A stretch of DNA of 64,000 bases from Beta vulgaris subsp. vulgaris (lineage: Eukaryota > Streptophyta > Magnoliopsida > Caryophyllales > Amaranthaceae): contig NC_079206.1 of assembly GCF_026745355.1 (NCBI RefSeq), positions 23,208,899-23,272,898 on the forward strand. The letters run 5' to 3'. The first letter of the stretch is position 1, and each line of letters begins with the position of its first letter. A model generated the notes under the pieces. The model was not told the origin of the DNA, did not search any database, and saw only the letters and a list, made by a program, of their open reading frames with translations. Position numbers and translations under genes: made by a program. Shown here one piece after another: positions 12,210 through 24,800 of this stretch.

Positions 12210-13250
12210 GTCCTATTTCAAAGTCATTTTCATGACTTGGTTCCTGCAGAGAGTTAGTTTCATCGAAAATAACATGGATACTTTCCTCAACACACATTGT
12301 TCTTTGTTGTAAACTCTATATGCCTTACTACTTAAAGCATATCCAATAAAAACAGCCTCATCGCTTCTAGCATCAAACTTTCCTAAATTGTCTTTACCAT
12401 TATTATGTACAAAGCATTTACAACCAAAGAATTCTAAAGTATGAGATATTGGGTTTTCTTCCTTTAAGTAGCTCATAAGGGGTCTTTAAGATGATAGGTC
12501 TTAGCATGACTCTATTGATAATATGCATCGTATTCACTGCTTCGCCCAGAAATTCTTCGGAAGATTGCTTGCTATATCATCGTTCTTGCCATGTCCTCCA
12601 AAGTGCGATTCTTCCGTTCTACCACGCCATTTTGTTGTGGGTTCTAGGAGCTGAGAAGTTGTGATCAGACCTTCATGCCTGCAAAACTCATCAAATTTTG
12701 AGTTTTCAAACTCTACCATGATCAGAACGCAAGTGCTTAATCTTTAAAACCACTTATTCTTTGAGTTCTTTTAGCAAAGTTAACAAATTCTCAAATGTTC
12801 TCATCTTTGCTATGAAGAAAAATAACCCAAGTGATCTTGAAAAATCATCAACTATTACAAGTACATATCTCTTACCAGATCGACTTTGGATTCGAACGGG
12901 CCACACAAGTCCATATGAATCAATTCAAGGGACTTTGTGAGCTTACCATTTTTTTGACTTGAACGAGGATCTAACTTGTTTACCTTTTGCACAGGGTCCA
13001 CAAACTTCATGGTTTGAGACTTTGATAGTTGGTAATCCAACACCAAGTCCTTACCACTTAGCTTCTGGAGTAATGTCATGCTTGTGACCACATCTTTTAT
13101 GCCAAAGAAGTGGTTCATTATCACGACACTTAAACAGTTAGTTGTTCCTAGGAACAAGGTTGAGATCAACAACATAGGTGTTTCCCTTTCCTTGTTCCTT
13201 CTAGAATTTTGGTACCTGTTCCTGTATTGCTTACTATAAATGTTCATCAG
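12210..13250 (-). pseudogene. Copia-A integrase remnant
   Basis: Minus strand. The integrase core begins near 13000 with LIHMDLCGPF (first catalytic Asp), and the C-terminal part at 12213-12476 has FGCKCFVHNN and SDEAVFIGYALSSKAYRVYN, a typical copia integrase end. Between them the frame is broken by several indels. The stretch 11896-12209 is the acidic linker towards reverse transcriptase and is too decayed to read. Confidence 0.75.
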
Positions 13251-14230
13251 TAAAATTTACACTGTTCCCTTTGTCGCAAAATTGAGAAATACTAAGCAGA
13301 TTATGTTTTAAACCCTCGACCAAAAATACATTGTCTATGGAATGTGACTTAGACTTTCCTACCTTCCAATTGCAACTATGTTACCGGTAAGATTGTCTCC
13401 AAAGGTCACAGTTCCTCCATCATAGGCTGAAAGCGAGAGAATTTCTCTTTATCTCCTGTCATGTGTTTAGAACAACCGCTTCGAGGTACCACAGGTTGTT
13501 CCCCCTCACTTTAGCCTGCATCAAAGCAATCAGTCAGTGGTAGGAACCCAGTTTGACTTGGGTTCCTCTGTTGGGCTATATTTCTCTTAGCTTTCCAAAC
13601 TTGTTTATTAAGTGGGTTTCATTTCAATATGTTCTTCTCTGGAGGAACAGTCAGACACTAAGTGTCCACTGTTCCCACAGTAAGAGCATATTCGGCTGCT
13701 TGGAAGATCAACATATTTTTTCATTTTGTTTTTCTTCTTGTGATTGAAACCTAGCCCACTTTTTTCCTTCATTTTTATATTTTTGTATCCAACTTACTGG
13801 ATCAGGAAGAGTTGTTCTTGAAGTTCCATTTTCTCTTTAAGTACAGATATTTACTCAAAACTTTTTCATGTTCGAATTTTAATTTTCGAACTCGGATCTT
13901 GTATTTATAGAGGAACTGGTTCCTTCAGGAACAAATAGTTTCAATTCAGCCATTTCCATATTCAAGAAGTTTTTCATTTTTAGCATTTTCAAAAGCTTCT
14001 CGAATACGTCGGTTTTCATCAAATACTTCAAAGAATCTTTCTTCAATGTTTGCATTCACCGTTTTAAACCAATTTGAATGTCCTTTGGTGACTTCCAAGG
14101 CTTTTTCTAAATTTCCTTCTCTAACACAAATTGCCTTGTAGTCATCTAAGGTTTCCAAAAGTAGTTTTATTAGTTGATTCTTTGAAAGTTCTTTTAACTC
14201 TTCTTCTATAACATTTATGCGTACCTTGTT
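13251..14230 (-). pseudogene. Copia-A gag tail, second zinc knuckle and protease
   Basis: Minus strand, from 14230. First comes a charged, probably coiled gag tail (EEELKELSKNQLIKLLLETL). Then a zinc knuckle CSYCGNSGHLVSDC (CX2CX4HX4C, 13648-13689). Then the protease, where NNLWYL precedes the active-site motif. The catalytic Asp codon is hit by a one-base loss near 13481, after which the SGCSKHM sense continues in another frame. A zinc knuckle in addition to the gag one at the other half is seen in several plant copia groups. The sequence stops exactly at 14230 where CACTA-1 begins. Confidence 0.75.
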
Positions 14231-14880
14231 CACTACAAAAAAAAACTAAATATAGAGGTAACCCAAAATTGCATCTAAATATACATCTGTAGCCTCTAAT
14301 GGTGTTTAGAAGCAATTTTTTTGCTGCCTCTAATTAGTCCGTCGCTATATAGGTTGCCCCTAATGCCACCTTTTAGAGACAGACAAGTTATGTTGTTGCT
14401 AATTGTTGGTTGCCCTTAATGCCACCTTTTAGAGACAGACAAGTTAAGGTGTTGCTAATTGTTGGTTGCCCCTAATCCCACCCTTTTGAGGCACAAAACT
14501 TGAATTGTTGCTAAAGCCACTTACATTTAGAGGCGACCACCAGGCAGTCGCTAATTATAGGTTGCCTCTAATGCCATATTTTTGGGGCACACATGTTACA
14601 TTGGTGATTAGACCATTTATATTTAGAGGCAACCATAAGTTTGTCTTAATTTTAAGTTGCATCTATTACTTAGTTTTTGGGGCACACAATATTGTTTCTA
14701 AACCACTTATGTTTAGATGCAACTATAAATTTTGCCACAGATATATTTAGATGCAATTACGTTCATAGGTTCAAAAAAATTTAGGGGTATTTATACATGT
14801 TCTCCTAATTATATTTAGATGCAACTGAAAAATTTTATAAAATAGCTTTTAGATGCACCAAATTTTTATAATGATATTTA
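14231..14880 (+). repeat. CACTA-1 left terminus and subterminal repeats
   Basis: After the CACTA terminus come many direct and inverted copies of a TTTAGAGGCAACC / GGTTGCCTCTAAT motif. Three tandem units with a 56-base period start at 14352, 14408 and 14464 (each begins GGTTGCC). Subterminal arrays of this sort are where TNPA-type proteins bind in En/Spm elements. Similar motifs (TATTAGAGGTGACC) are seen just before the proposed right end, at about 30287-30300. Confidence 0.7.
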
Positions 14881-15834
14881 ATAAATGCTACGTAATTTTT
14901 AATTATTTTTATTTATTTACTTATTTTGCCTAATAATTCAGAAAATTAACATAAATGGAAGAAAGAAATTATAGATTATCAAAGAAAGAAATATGCATTT
15001 ATTAAAAGTGACCACTATACACAATCCAAAATAATATCCATAGATGGTGAAACATAATAACCTAGAAAGTTTTAACATAATCATTCCCGTAATCTAAGGA
15101 GCCAAAATCTAAGTAACTTAAGCTATATAATAGAGATGCACCATCTGCCAATCTGTTCAAAAAGTATGTGCCAAAAAATCTCCTAAATATGCAACTGCTT
15201 ACATCTTCACTAATAGTTATAAGCCGGGCTTAGTAATACCATGTAACCTCGTCGTCACTAACACTAGTATCACTAACAATCTCTATGATCTGATATTCTT
15301 CGCTTTCAAACTAGAGCAGAATATCCATCCCCTTTCAAGAGCTCTATGAATGATCACTGTTTTCACTTTCACTGTCCTTATGTATGTCTTCTTGGTCAAA
15401 GATCATGACCCGTTGTTCGTCCTCTTCCTGTAAGACTCCTTCTAGGAGCAACCAATCCTGAGTACAAACCAAAAAGATCCAGCATTAAATACAGAAATAA
15501 CATATATAATAAAAAGACAAATAACTGTACAGCATGAAACCACAAATAGATCACCCAACTAGCTATGGTGGACACTTTGAAGGCTGCAATTGAAGAGATT
15601 GAAATGAAAAAGCTGCAATTAATAAAGTGACACTTTGAAGGCGGCATTTGGCAAAAAATTAAAACGAAATAATTGTCAAAGTTGATAGTTTCCTTTCCTA
15701 AAAAAACAAATGTAGCAAAGAAATATAGAAAGAGGGAGTGTTATGCATGGTTAATTTGTTCATATCTTTGAATCAGGTTGTGAGATAGTTCCATTGTTTT
15801 AATTTTTCTTTTTTTGGTTTTTAATGATTTTAAG
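14881..15834 (-). other. Mostly featureless CACTA-1 interior with one exon-like block
   Basis: The stretch has no long frame. On the minus strand 15344-15457 reads as a clean last exon: an acceptor (CTCAG) at 15458-15462 is followed by 37 open codons beginning DWLLLEGVLQEEDEQR and ending in a very acidic tail before a TAG. I do not recognise the protein. Being acidic, short and next to the terminus, it could be the 3' end of an old transposon gene or a captured host exon. Confidence 0.35.
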
Positions 15835-16825
15835 GGTGCATATCGTGATGATGATGGGAAACATGTTGTATTGGATTGTGTCCGAGAAGCTGAAGCCAGA
15901 ATTGCTGGTAATCTAAACATGTAAGTGCTCATTTTTGTTGTTACGTCTGAGATTAATATCAATTCTTATTTGTGTGAAATTGTAGCTGTAAATCCTACTT
16001 TGCTCCTATTTCGAGCAGAGTTAGCAGATGATCTTGCAGCTCATTTGGTTGCTGTTGAATTCGACAGTGGAACTAATTTTGTGATGCTAAGTTTGTGAAT
16101 TTAATTTAAGCTTTTGGGACTTTAGCTTCTTTTAAAACCTGGGTTGAGTTTTGTTATCGGTTCACTTCAACATATAAAATAATGTTACAGTTAAAATCAG
16201 CTTTGATCAGCAAACATCAGTTTCAATCGATACAATGGAGTTTCAGTTTGTGAAATCTAGTGAACTGTGTTAGTAGAGAATCATCAAAAATCTTCTCCAC
16301 TATGTTTGAATCAGTTCTAATTGGTCATTAAAGATATGTTAGAATCAGTAGAAATAAGTTATAATCTGTATAAATAATTACATCTCTGTAGAAACAAGTG
16401 AAATGGACAGGGCCTATGTCAGGTTCTAGGCTAGTGGAATTTGTTAGCTTCCGATCCAGTACTTTATTTTCCTCCAAAATTCATAAGCAAAACATCGCAG
16501 GAGTTGGGGGGGATACCTTTAATACAGGCAAATTTGTCCCTTTTTATCTAGATATCTTTGATATTTTGTTAAAAAATCAACATGGCTTTGTTTTAAGGGC
16601 TGGAGAGAATACTCCATTGATGTTATACAAAGGGTGTGTGATTATGTTGTGTGAGGTACAGCAGAAGCATTTGGTCCAATGAAAGTTGTGACTAAGTATT
16701 GCAACGAAGAATAAGTAGTTTGATTAATATAGAAGTTTCAGGGGAATGGCTGGAGGTACTAACTCTAATGCTGAGTACAAAAATTCACCTACATTTTTGT
16801 GTTTGATAGGGAATATCTTCCTATG
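15835..16825 (+). pseudogene. Captured aspartate aminotransferase gene fragment (two exon pieces)
   Basis: Exon 15835-15920 has AG before it and GTAAGT after it, and reads GAYRDDDGKHVVLDCVRE, then AEARIAGNLN. This is the N-terminal GAYRDD.GKP.VL..VR.AE block of plant aspartate aminotransferases (PLP enzymes that swap amino groups between aspartate and 2-oxoglutarate). It ends after two bases of a Met codon. An 889-base intron later, 16810 follows AG and supplies the third base and EYLPM, the residues that follow in the enzyme. Similarity stops at 16825. No catalytic residues are included, so it makes no enzyme. It lies inside CACTA-1 and is best read as gene capture. Confidence 0.72.
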
Positions 16826-16882
16826 CTGAGTACTAACTCTAATGCTGAGTACATTTTTGTGCTTAAGTTCTTAGTAGACAAG

Positions 16883-16952
16883 GTCAACAACAACAACAAC
16901 AAACAAAACAACAACACAACAACAACAATAACAACAACAACGACAAGAGGTC

Positions 16953-16995
<43 letters not shown>

Positions 16996-17022
16996 TAATA
17001 ATAATAATAATAATAATAATAG
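16883..17022 (+). repeat. CAA and AAT microsatellite
   Basis: A tract of CAA/ACA triplets (about 16884-16995) with a few interruptions passes directly into ATA triplets (16996-17021). Plus-strand translation gives Gln/Asn/Thr runs with no meaning of their own. Confidence 0.9.
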
Positions 17023-17077
17023 AATTAAAGGGACGTAATTAGACCTTCTGATTTGAAAAAAAAAAAATTATTAATAA

Positions 17078-17464
17078 CTAAATTGAACCAAAAAAATACT
17101 TTATACCTTCAGAATCATCAACCATCTTCTTCCTTCCCCTTACTTCCAGCCGCAATTTTCGGGATGAAACCCTTGCTTTCTTGCGTTCCTTTTCGTTGAC
17201 CAGTTCGCTCCCCTTTGCTGGAAGGGCACAAACAATTTGCCTACCTTCTGCAACCTCTTCTGCAATGGTTCGCATGACTTTGTCGAAAGCTGCTTTGGCA
17301 AATACACTCATGAATGGCGTTGTTGATTCGGTTCCCCTCAAAGAAAGATAAAAATCAAGGAATTTTCTTTCACTGATATGCTCGAAACAAAGTTTCAACC
17401 ATGCTTTTCGTTGTGGATCTTGTTCAATTTCATAAGCAATTTTTAATGGTGTTAAATCAACCAT
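17078..17464 (-). CDS. Uncharacterised 128-residue reading frame in CACTA-1
   Basis: Starting at ATG 17464, this frame has normal amino-acid composition, unlike its AT-rich surroundings. The N-terminal 80 residues look globular (IAYEIEQDPQRKAWLKLCFE, then FLDFYLSLRG), and the C-terminal 45 are basic and Lys/Arg rich (KERKKARVSSRKLRLEVRGR), like a nuclear targeting tail. I do not recognise the family. A possible splice donor (GTAAGG) falls within the basic part, so it may be a first exon. It could be a captured host gene fragment in CACTA-1, given the aminotransferase fragment nearby. No similar protein could be checked. Confidence 0.4.
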   Translation of the reverse strand: MVDLTPLKIAYEIEQDPQRKAWLKLCFEHISERKFLDFYLSLRGTESTTPFMSVFAKAAFDKVMRTIAEEVAEGRQIVCALPAKGSELVNEKERKKARVSSRKLRLEVRGRKKMVDDSEGIKYFFGSI

Positions 17465-17832
17465 TTTTGGGTGTTTTGGGGTTAGGTTTACCGGAAAAAG
17501 GGAAGGGATTGGTGTTGTACAGGACCGAAGAGTGGAGGAGGCCGAAGGGAAGGGAATGATGAACCGGAAAAGAGGATGGGGATTCGGGTTTAATGGGAAT
17601 TAATTAAGGGGTCATATAGTTGGTTTGGCAAAGGGAAGGGGAGACGTTATTAGCAGGTTTGTTTCGTTAAGGCGGGAATCTAATTTAGAATTTAAAAAAT
17701 TTCCCTCCTTATGTTTTTTTTTTATATCTTTGATTTTTGTGTTTGAAAAACTTTGAAATTATACCGTAAATAATTTATAAGATATTTCGTCTCGGGAAAA
17801 AAATATTCATTTATTGTTCCTTATGAAATAAA

Positions 17833-18437
17833 GGACATGTTCTCTTCCGTATAAAACAGCTGAACTGAACTGAATTGAATTGAAATTGTATTAAATTGAA
17901 TTGAATTAAATTCAATGTAATAAATATATAAATAATATTAAACAATAATTATAATGATAAATAATAATAATGAATAATAATAGTATTTTGGATATTTTTA
18001 AATGATAGTTATAAATAAATAATATTAATAATCATAAATTAATAATAATAATTAATGATAATAATGATAATTGCATCATATAAAAACTGTTTTGACGCGA
18101 TTTTATTGGTTTATGAGATAAAAAACGTGGGTTTATGTGTGCTTTTGACCTAAACCATGTTCATCCTAATAATAATAATAATAATAGTAATAATAATGAG
18201 TAATAAAGCTACAATAAACAAAATTATATAAAACAACAACAAAGACGATAACAATAATAATAATATTTAACAAAATGGTTATATAAAAGATTGGAGATGA
18301 ACTGAACTGAACTGATTGGAGCTGAGTTGAACTGAAATGAACGAAACTAATATATACTTGGAGCTGAACTGAACTGAACTGATTTATGCTTAACTCATCA
18401 ACTGAACTGAAAATTAGTTGAGGAGACAAGGCCCTAA
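17833..18437. repeat. Candidate MITE or foldback fragment with GAACTG repeats
   Basis: The segment begins AGGACATGTTCTCTTC and its reverse-complemented end begins AGGGCCTTGTCTCCTC, matching at 10 of 16 positions. Inside each end are runs of GAACTGAACTG (17864-17905 and 18296-18420), and the middle is AAT-rich. The imperfect termini and lack of a clear target duplication keep this at candidate level. Confidence 0.35.
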
Positions 18438-20719
18438 GATAAATTTCTACATGATCACATACACGTTGTCATAATATTGGCAACAATTGAATATTTTCAG
18501 AATTTTCTATTTGAAGCAAATAATGCATGTCATCACCGATCACTTCTTAACAAAGACTAAATTTATTGATTTATATTTATTATGAGCATAAGTTGCCAAT
18601 AACTCTATTATGAAGATTGTATTAATAACTCACCAAACTAATTTATCGACACATGAAATGTCTTACCCTAATAAATTGATCGATTTGATTGTGTCATGAG
18701 TGAAAGTTAACCAATTAACTTGTGCATAAATATTCATCATTGTACTGGCTCCATTTAAACTTCTTTGTTGTTTTGATTGTGGTTTGAATAATTACCGCCT
18801 ATATAATTCTATAGCCTTTGATGAGGAGCTTAAGATTATGCACCAGACCCTGACATGGTGCGTGGTTCTTGGTTCATGTATGATAGATGCCCTTATATTA
18901 TTATTGTCATGTCTTCTATCTTTATGCACCAAATTAGGTTCATTCAAAGATGGAGCGAGGTTGTTGGTGGTAGCCCGGTGTAGTTGGCCTAATCATACGA
19001 GGATGGTAAATCCGAGGGTCAAGGGTAATTGGAAGATTTTGATTATAACGAGCGGTTATGATGGTGTTGTTTCACATCTACGTACTAGGTAATTTCAAGG
19101 TGTTGGAGGAATTTTGTTGATAGTCATAATATTGGTGATTCGATTTCATTTATTTATTTAGAACACTCACTCACAAATCACTTAAAAGAAAATTTACAAA
19201 TCACATTATAAATAAAAATCACGCAAATCACTCAAACAATCAGGAAACTTTATCTCTATTTAAAATAATAATTAAATTATTACTTTCTTATAGTGTTTCC
19301 TATATATAATAAAACTTTTACATTAATAGAATTGGACGTATCTTTTTCTATTATATAGTAGCGATTAATTATCAAGGTAAAAAGGTTTATCTAAAATATA
19401 TATCATTCAAGAATTAAAGTACAACATATCTCTATTATATAACGAAAGGGGGAGAGCTATGGTGTCCCCGAATGAAGAGACTATATGTTACCCCCTTCCC
19501 ATTCTAAATTACAAATTTTCTTACAAATCAAAGGTGGCTTAAAACAAAAATACCAATTACAGCACTACGAAATCAGTAAAGTGTGATCATTAATATAAAA
19601 TGACTAAAGTAGAGTAGGATATATTTGTGTATGTAAGGAAGGTAATAATCAAGTTTGTGACACGGGTCATTTTTACGGTAATAAAATTGACGTATTTAAG
19701 GCAAAAGTTATTACTCCCATCCCACAATAGTTAATTGTATATTTGCGTTAAGCAAGAAGTTTTATAAATAAAATATTCAATGAATATTTTTTAGTATATA
19801 TAATCAATATAAAAACTTCCATTACATTTTAGCATGACATCGATCAGCTACATCAGTCATTGAACGCACGAGTCTTAAACTTGTTTTAACATATATTTTT
19901 ATTACATTATATGATTATATAAGAACTTTAAATCATGATTATTCAATCTTATATAATAATTATAATAATTATAATTTCAATAAATTTGGGAAAAAAACAA
20001 CTATTTAATGGATAAAAAAAAAACAACAATTATTACTTCAATTTAAATTAAGTTCAGTTAAGCTCTCAATTTTCGTCTCTTATCCAGTTCAGTTCAGTTA
20101 AGCTCTCAATTTTCGTCTCTTATCCAGTTCAGTTCAGTTCAGTTCATTACATTATATGATTATATGGGGATAACATGCCATTAGTGATATTCAGTTCAGT
20201 TCAATTCAAGTGTTTTGAGGAAACGTTTAGAGGTCTTGAGAGACACGTATTTCTCAAACTGATGTGTTAAAAAATTGGAAGAATTTAGAATTGGAAAATT
20301 GAAATCATAAGTAAAATAAAAAAGTATAAATAATTTGTGACATAAAGAAGTAAAAAGTAAAAAAAGTAATCCATTCCCTCAAAAAATTGAAATAATAAAA
20401 TCTCTTAATCAATTAAAAGAAGCAAAAGAATAGAATTCCCCCCAAAAAAAAAAAAAAAAAAAAGAAAATAACCGAAAATTCTCAAAATCAGGAAGATGCC
20501 GTTGCAATTAGGAAAGAAGTTCTTCTTCCCCTTATCTTCTTCCCGTATCTCGCACAAAACAGCTCCAATTCTCACGCGAAAAAATCTGCTATGCAATCTC
20601 AAAAAATCATTAGGATCTTCCAGAAAAAGGAGGGAATTATTAGCGGGGAATTTGAAGTGAAATTAGGTCGAAAAATGTATGAGAGATTTCCCTCATTATT
20701 TTGGCGGTAAGTCATACTT
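18438..20719. other. AT-rich CACTA-1 interior, no gene recognised
   Basis: No supported gene. A 102-codon plus-strand frame at 18784-19092 has no recognisable motif. At 20051-20130 a 40-base unit (AGCTCTCAATTTTCGTCTC core at 20061 and 20101) is duplicated in tandem among CAGTTC runs, which are in inverse orientation to the GAACTG runs at 17864-18420. A 20-base A run lies at about 20444-20463. Confidence 0.5.
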
Positions 20720-21110
20720 TAGTTGATTGTTTGCATAACAATTCATTCAATTATACAAAATCAAGCTGTATTGCATTCGTAATTCATTCAATTTATTAGC
20801 CGGGAATTTTATTCGTAATTTTTCAAAATTCAAAGCTTTCTTGCAGATTCTTCAATATTCATTGATACTGAATTCGAAGGTAATTTCAGGTAATTCATTC
20901 AATTATACAAAATCAAGCTGTATTGCATTCTTAATTTTTCATTCGTAATTCATTCAATTTATTAGCCCGGAATTTCATTAGTAATTTTTCATTGATACTG
21001 AATTCGAAGGTAATTTTTCATGCGAGAGAGATTCTTTAATATTCATTGATACTGAATTCGAAGGAGGAGTTTGCTCAAAACACCCTGAATTGCACCATCT
21101 CCATATTCAG
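20720..21110 (+). repeat. Local tandem duplications upstream of TNP2
   Basis: A block reading TTCATTCAATTATACAAAAT followed by CAAGCTGTATTGCATTC occurs near 20741 and near 20894. A second block, ATTCATTGATACTGAATTCG, occurs at about 20857, 20985 and 21043. The units are partly overlapping and slightly diverged. They lie in the presumed 5' untranslated or promoter region of the transposase gene. Confidence 0.65.
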
Positions 21111-21877
21111 GTAATTTTATACCGTCAATAATCCTTTACATTAACAGTGACTAAGCATCATGTTTAAGACTATCCAACATGCTTGGGTTCTGTTCATATA
21201 TTATCAACTGTGACTACTCAGAATGGCTAAGACTACTCAGTTCTAGTTCAAGAAATATAATCTTATATATGTTAGATGGGTCTAATAAGTATCCCTTGTT
21301 TCTTGGCCAATTTTTTTGTAGGATGTAGATTATGTACTAATATTCTATACACAGAACTCTAGTTCTTTCACGAGTGTTCTTTACGTAGCTGTAAATAATT
21401 GATTCCCATCATGTACACAGTTTATGTGAATTAGGTAGTATTTCTTCTTGTTCAAAAAAAAATTGAGCTTAACCTTTAACACTATATGATGTCGCCTGTC
21501 AGGTTCATAATCATTAAGTATGTGTGGCATGTAGGCCTAATTTTTGTTAATAAGAAGCTAGAAAGATTAAGTTCAACTAATCCTTAGTTTGTAATATGTA
21601 GTGTTTAATGTATATACTTGTTAGAATAGCTACCTAATGTTTTGTAGCTTTGTGTCTCATATGATAAGTGGAAAGTTGTGTAAGGTTCTGGTTGGGGGAA
21701 CACAATTTTTGTCACTAATGTGATGGCTGAAAAGACTTGCAGTAATTCTTTTTACATTTGTAGCATAGCTGATTATCATAAAATGTTAGATTAGATAATT
21801 GATGCTTTATTTTTGTCACTAATGTGATGGCTGAAAAGACTAAATTATTCATCTACTTGGATCAAAGGTAGGACAAT

Positions 21878-24800
21878 ATGGAATCATATAATCGTGATTG
21901 GATGCTATGCAAGAAAAATGACCCCAAGTATAGAACTGGTGTGAAGAAGTTCTTAGAGTTTGCTTTTACACAAGGAAAAGGAAACCAAGTTGTACCATGT
22001 CCTTGTGTGAAATGCAACAATGAGAGGAGGAAAACCAAGCCGGAAATAGAATTAGATCTGCTAAAGTTTGGGATTGTTAAGAGTTACACACGTTGGGTAC
22101 GACATGGTGAAAGCTTTGAATGCCAAGTTGATGCAAATGCTTTAGATGACTCACATCAAAATATAGAGCATAATTACATGAGTGACATGTTGTTTGAAGC
22201 ATTTGGAATGGCGACACAAGAAGTAGATGCTGAGGTTGGAGAAGCTGTGGATGCAAAGGCTAATGTTGGTATTCGAGGAGATCCAATTGAAGAAGCCAAA
22301 ACATTTTATAAATTAATGGAAGAACTTGAGTTGCCGTTATATCCAGGCTGTAAAAACTTTTCAAAGTTGTCCTTTCTGCTTAAGTTATTTCACATAAAGT
22401 GCTTAGGGGGATAACAGATAAAAGTCTTTCTATGATTCTTGATCTTTTCAAGGAAGCATTGCCGGAGAATAACACTTTGCCAGAATCCTTCTACCAAGCT
22501 CAAAAGACGGTGAAGAAGTTGTCTCTTAACTCCATCAAGATTGATGCTTGTCCCAATAATTGCATGATATTTTGGAAAGAGCATGCTAATGCGGATGAAT
22601 GTGTAAAGTGTCATGCATCAAGATGGAAAAAAAAGGAACAAGGGAATGGAAATCCTGCTACAAACCCAATCCCAAAAAGCTTCCATGTCAGACAATGAGG
22701 TATTTCCCTTTAATACCTAGGCTTCAGAGAATGTTTATGTCATCTAAAACTGCCGCTAGTATGAGATGGCATTCAGATGAACGTCAGAGTGACGATGGGG
22801 TAATGACACATCCAGCCGATTCAAAAGCTTGGAAATCATTTGACGATAAATATCCATCTTTTGCCTCTGAAACACGAAATGTTCGCCTTGGTTTAGCAAG
22901 TGACGGCTTCAGTCCCTTCAGGAATGGACATATTCCCCATAGCACATGGCCAGTGGTTCTAATACCATATAATTTGCCTCCATGGCTTTGCATGAAACAA
23001 CATTCTCTAATTTTGTCCATGCTCATTCCAGGCCCTAAGGGACCTAAGAAGAATATTGATGTGTATCTCCAACCTCTAATTGAGGAACTTAAGTTGTTGT
23101 GGAATGTTGGTGTGGAGACGTATGATGCCTCAAGAAAAGAGAAGTTTAGGTTGTTCGCTTCTTTGTTATGGACTGTTAGTGACTATCCTGCTTATGGTGA
23201 TCTCTCTGGATGGAGTACGGGAGGAGAAAAAGGTTGTCCTACTTGCGACAGTGACACATCTTCAAAATGGCTAAGAAACGGGGGCAAGTACTGTTACATG
23301 TGTCATCGCCGATTTCTACCCATTGATCATGAATGGAGGTACGATGGGGCATCTTTTGACGGCACACATGAGATTAGACCAAAGCCAAAGGAGTTAACGG
23401 GTGAGGAAGTGCTTGAACAATTGGTGGATGTTGAATGTGTTACATCCCTTGAGACTCCTACTAGGAAGAGAAATCAACGCAAAGATCAAAAGAACAAATG
23501 CAAAGCAATATGGAGAAAAAAGAGCATTTTCTATGAGTTGCCGTATTGGAGTAGTCTTCTAGTGCGTCATAATTTAGATGTGATGCACATTGAGAAGAAT
23601 GTTTGTGAGACTTTACTTGCTACGTTGCTTGACATCGAAGGGAAAAGTAAGGACAATTTGAATGCACGACATGATTTGAAGGAAATGAAAATTAGAAAGT
23701 CCCAGCATGCTAAAGAACGAGACGATGGTAGTTGGGAGATTCCCCCGGCTCCTTACACGTTATCCTTGGAGGAAAAAAAGAAGCTATGTACCTTCCTGAC
23801 GAGTGTCAAGTTCCCTGATGGCTATGCTTCAAATATCTCCCGAAATTCATTGCTGAGAGAGCGCAAATTGGCAGGTTTGAAAAGCCATGACTTCCATGTC
23901 ATTATGGAGCATCTTCTTCCTCTTGCTATACGTGATTGGCCGAAGTCACTGTCCACACCACTTATTAAATTGAGTTCATTTTTCAAGCAATTGTGCTCTA
24001 AGACATTGAATGTGAAAGACTTAGAAATAATGGACAAGGAAATAGCCGTCATCCTATGCGAGTTAGAAAAGATTTTCCCACCGGCTTTCTTTGTGATTAT
24101 GATTCACCTGTCGGTACACCTTGCAAAAGAAGCAATGATTGCGGGACCCGTTCAATATCGTTGGATGTACCTATTGAGAGGTATGTAGCTTAATATAGTT
24201 TGGAAGATAAAAACATCAAAATTTATTATCTTCTTGACTTGCTTGCTTAGTTTAGTTGTTCCTCTTGTGTAGGTATTTATGTAAACTGAAGAGTTACGTT
24301 TGTAACAAAGGGCATCCTGAAGGGTCGATAGCAGAAGGCTATCTTCTAGAGGAGTGTCTGACATTTTGTTCAAGATACATGGAGGATATTGAAACACAAT
24401 TCAATAAGGAAGATAGAGTCTATGACTGTGATGATCATGGTGATGCTGAGGATCGATTACCCATTTTTAAGACAAGTGGTCGAGCGGTCGGGAAAGTAAC
24501 ACCTCGATCATTAACAACACAAGAATGGGAGGATCTCCATTTTTATGTGCTCAATAATTGTGAAGAAGTGAAGCCATTCATTGAGTAAGTTTTAGTGTTC
24601 TGCAATCAAACCATCTACATATATGCTAAGTTTGTAATTCACCATTATTGTCCTATTTTGCACTAGTGAGTATGAGCGTGAAGTTTCAAACACAACAAAG
24701 ATGACAATCGCTAGGAAGCGCAAGTTCATTCAATGGTTCAAACATCAAGTTAAAATAACGAGAAATTTGCCTCCCTCATATGACAAAGATGTCTACCTAT

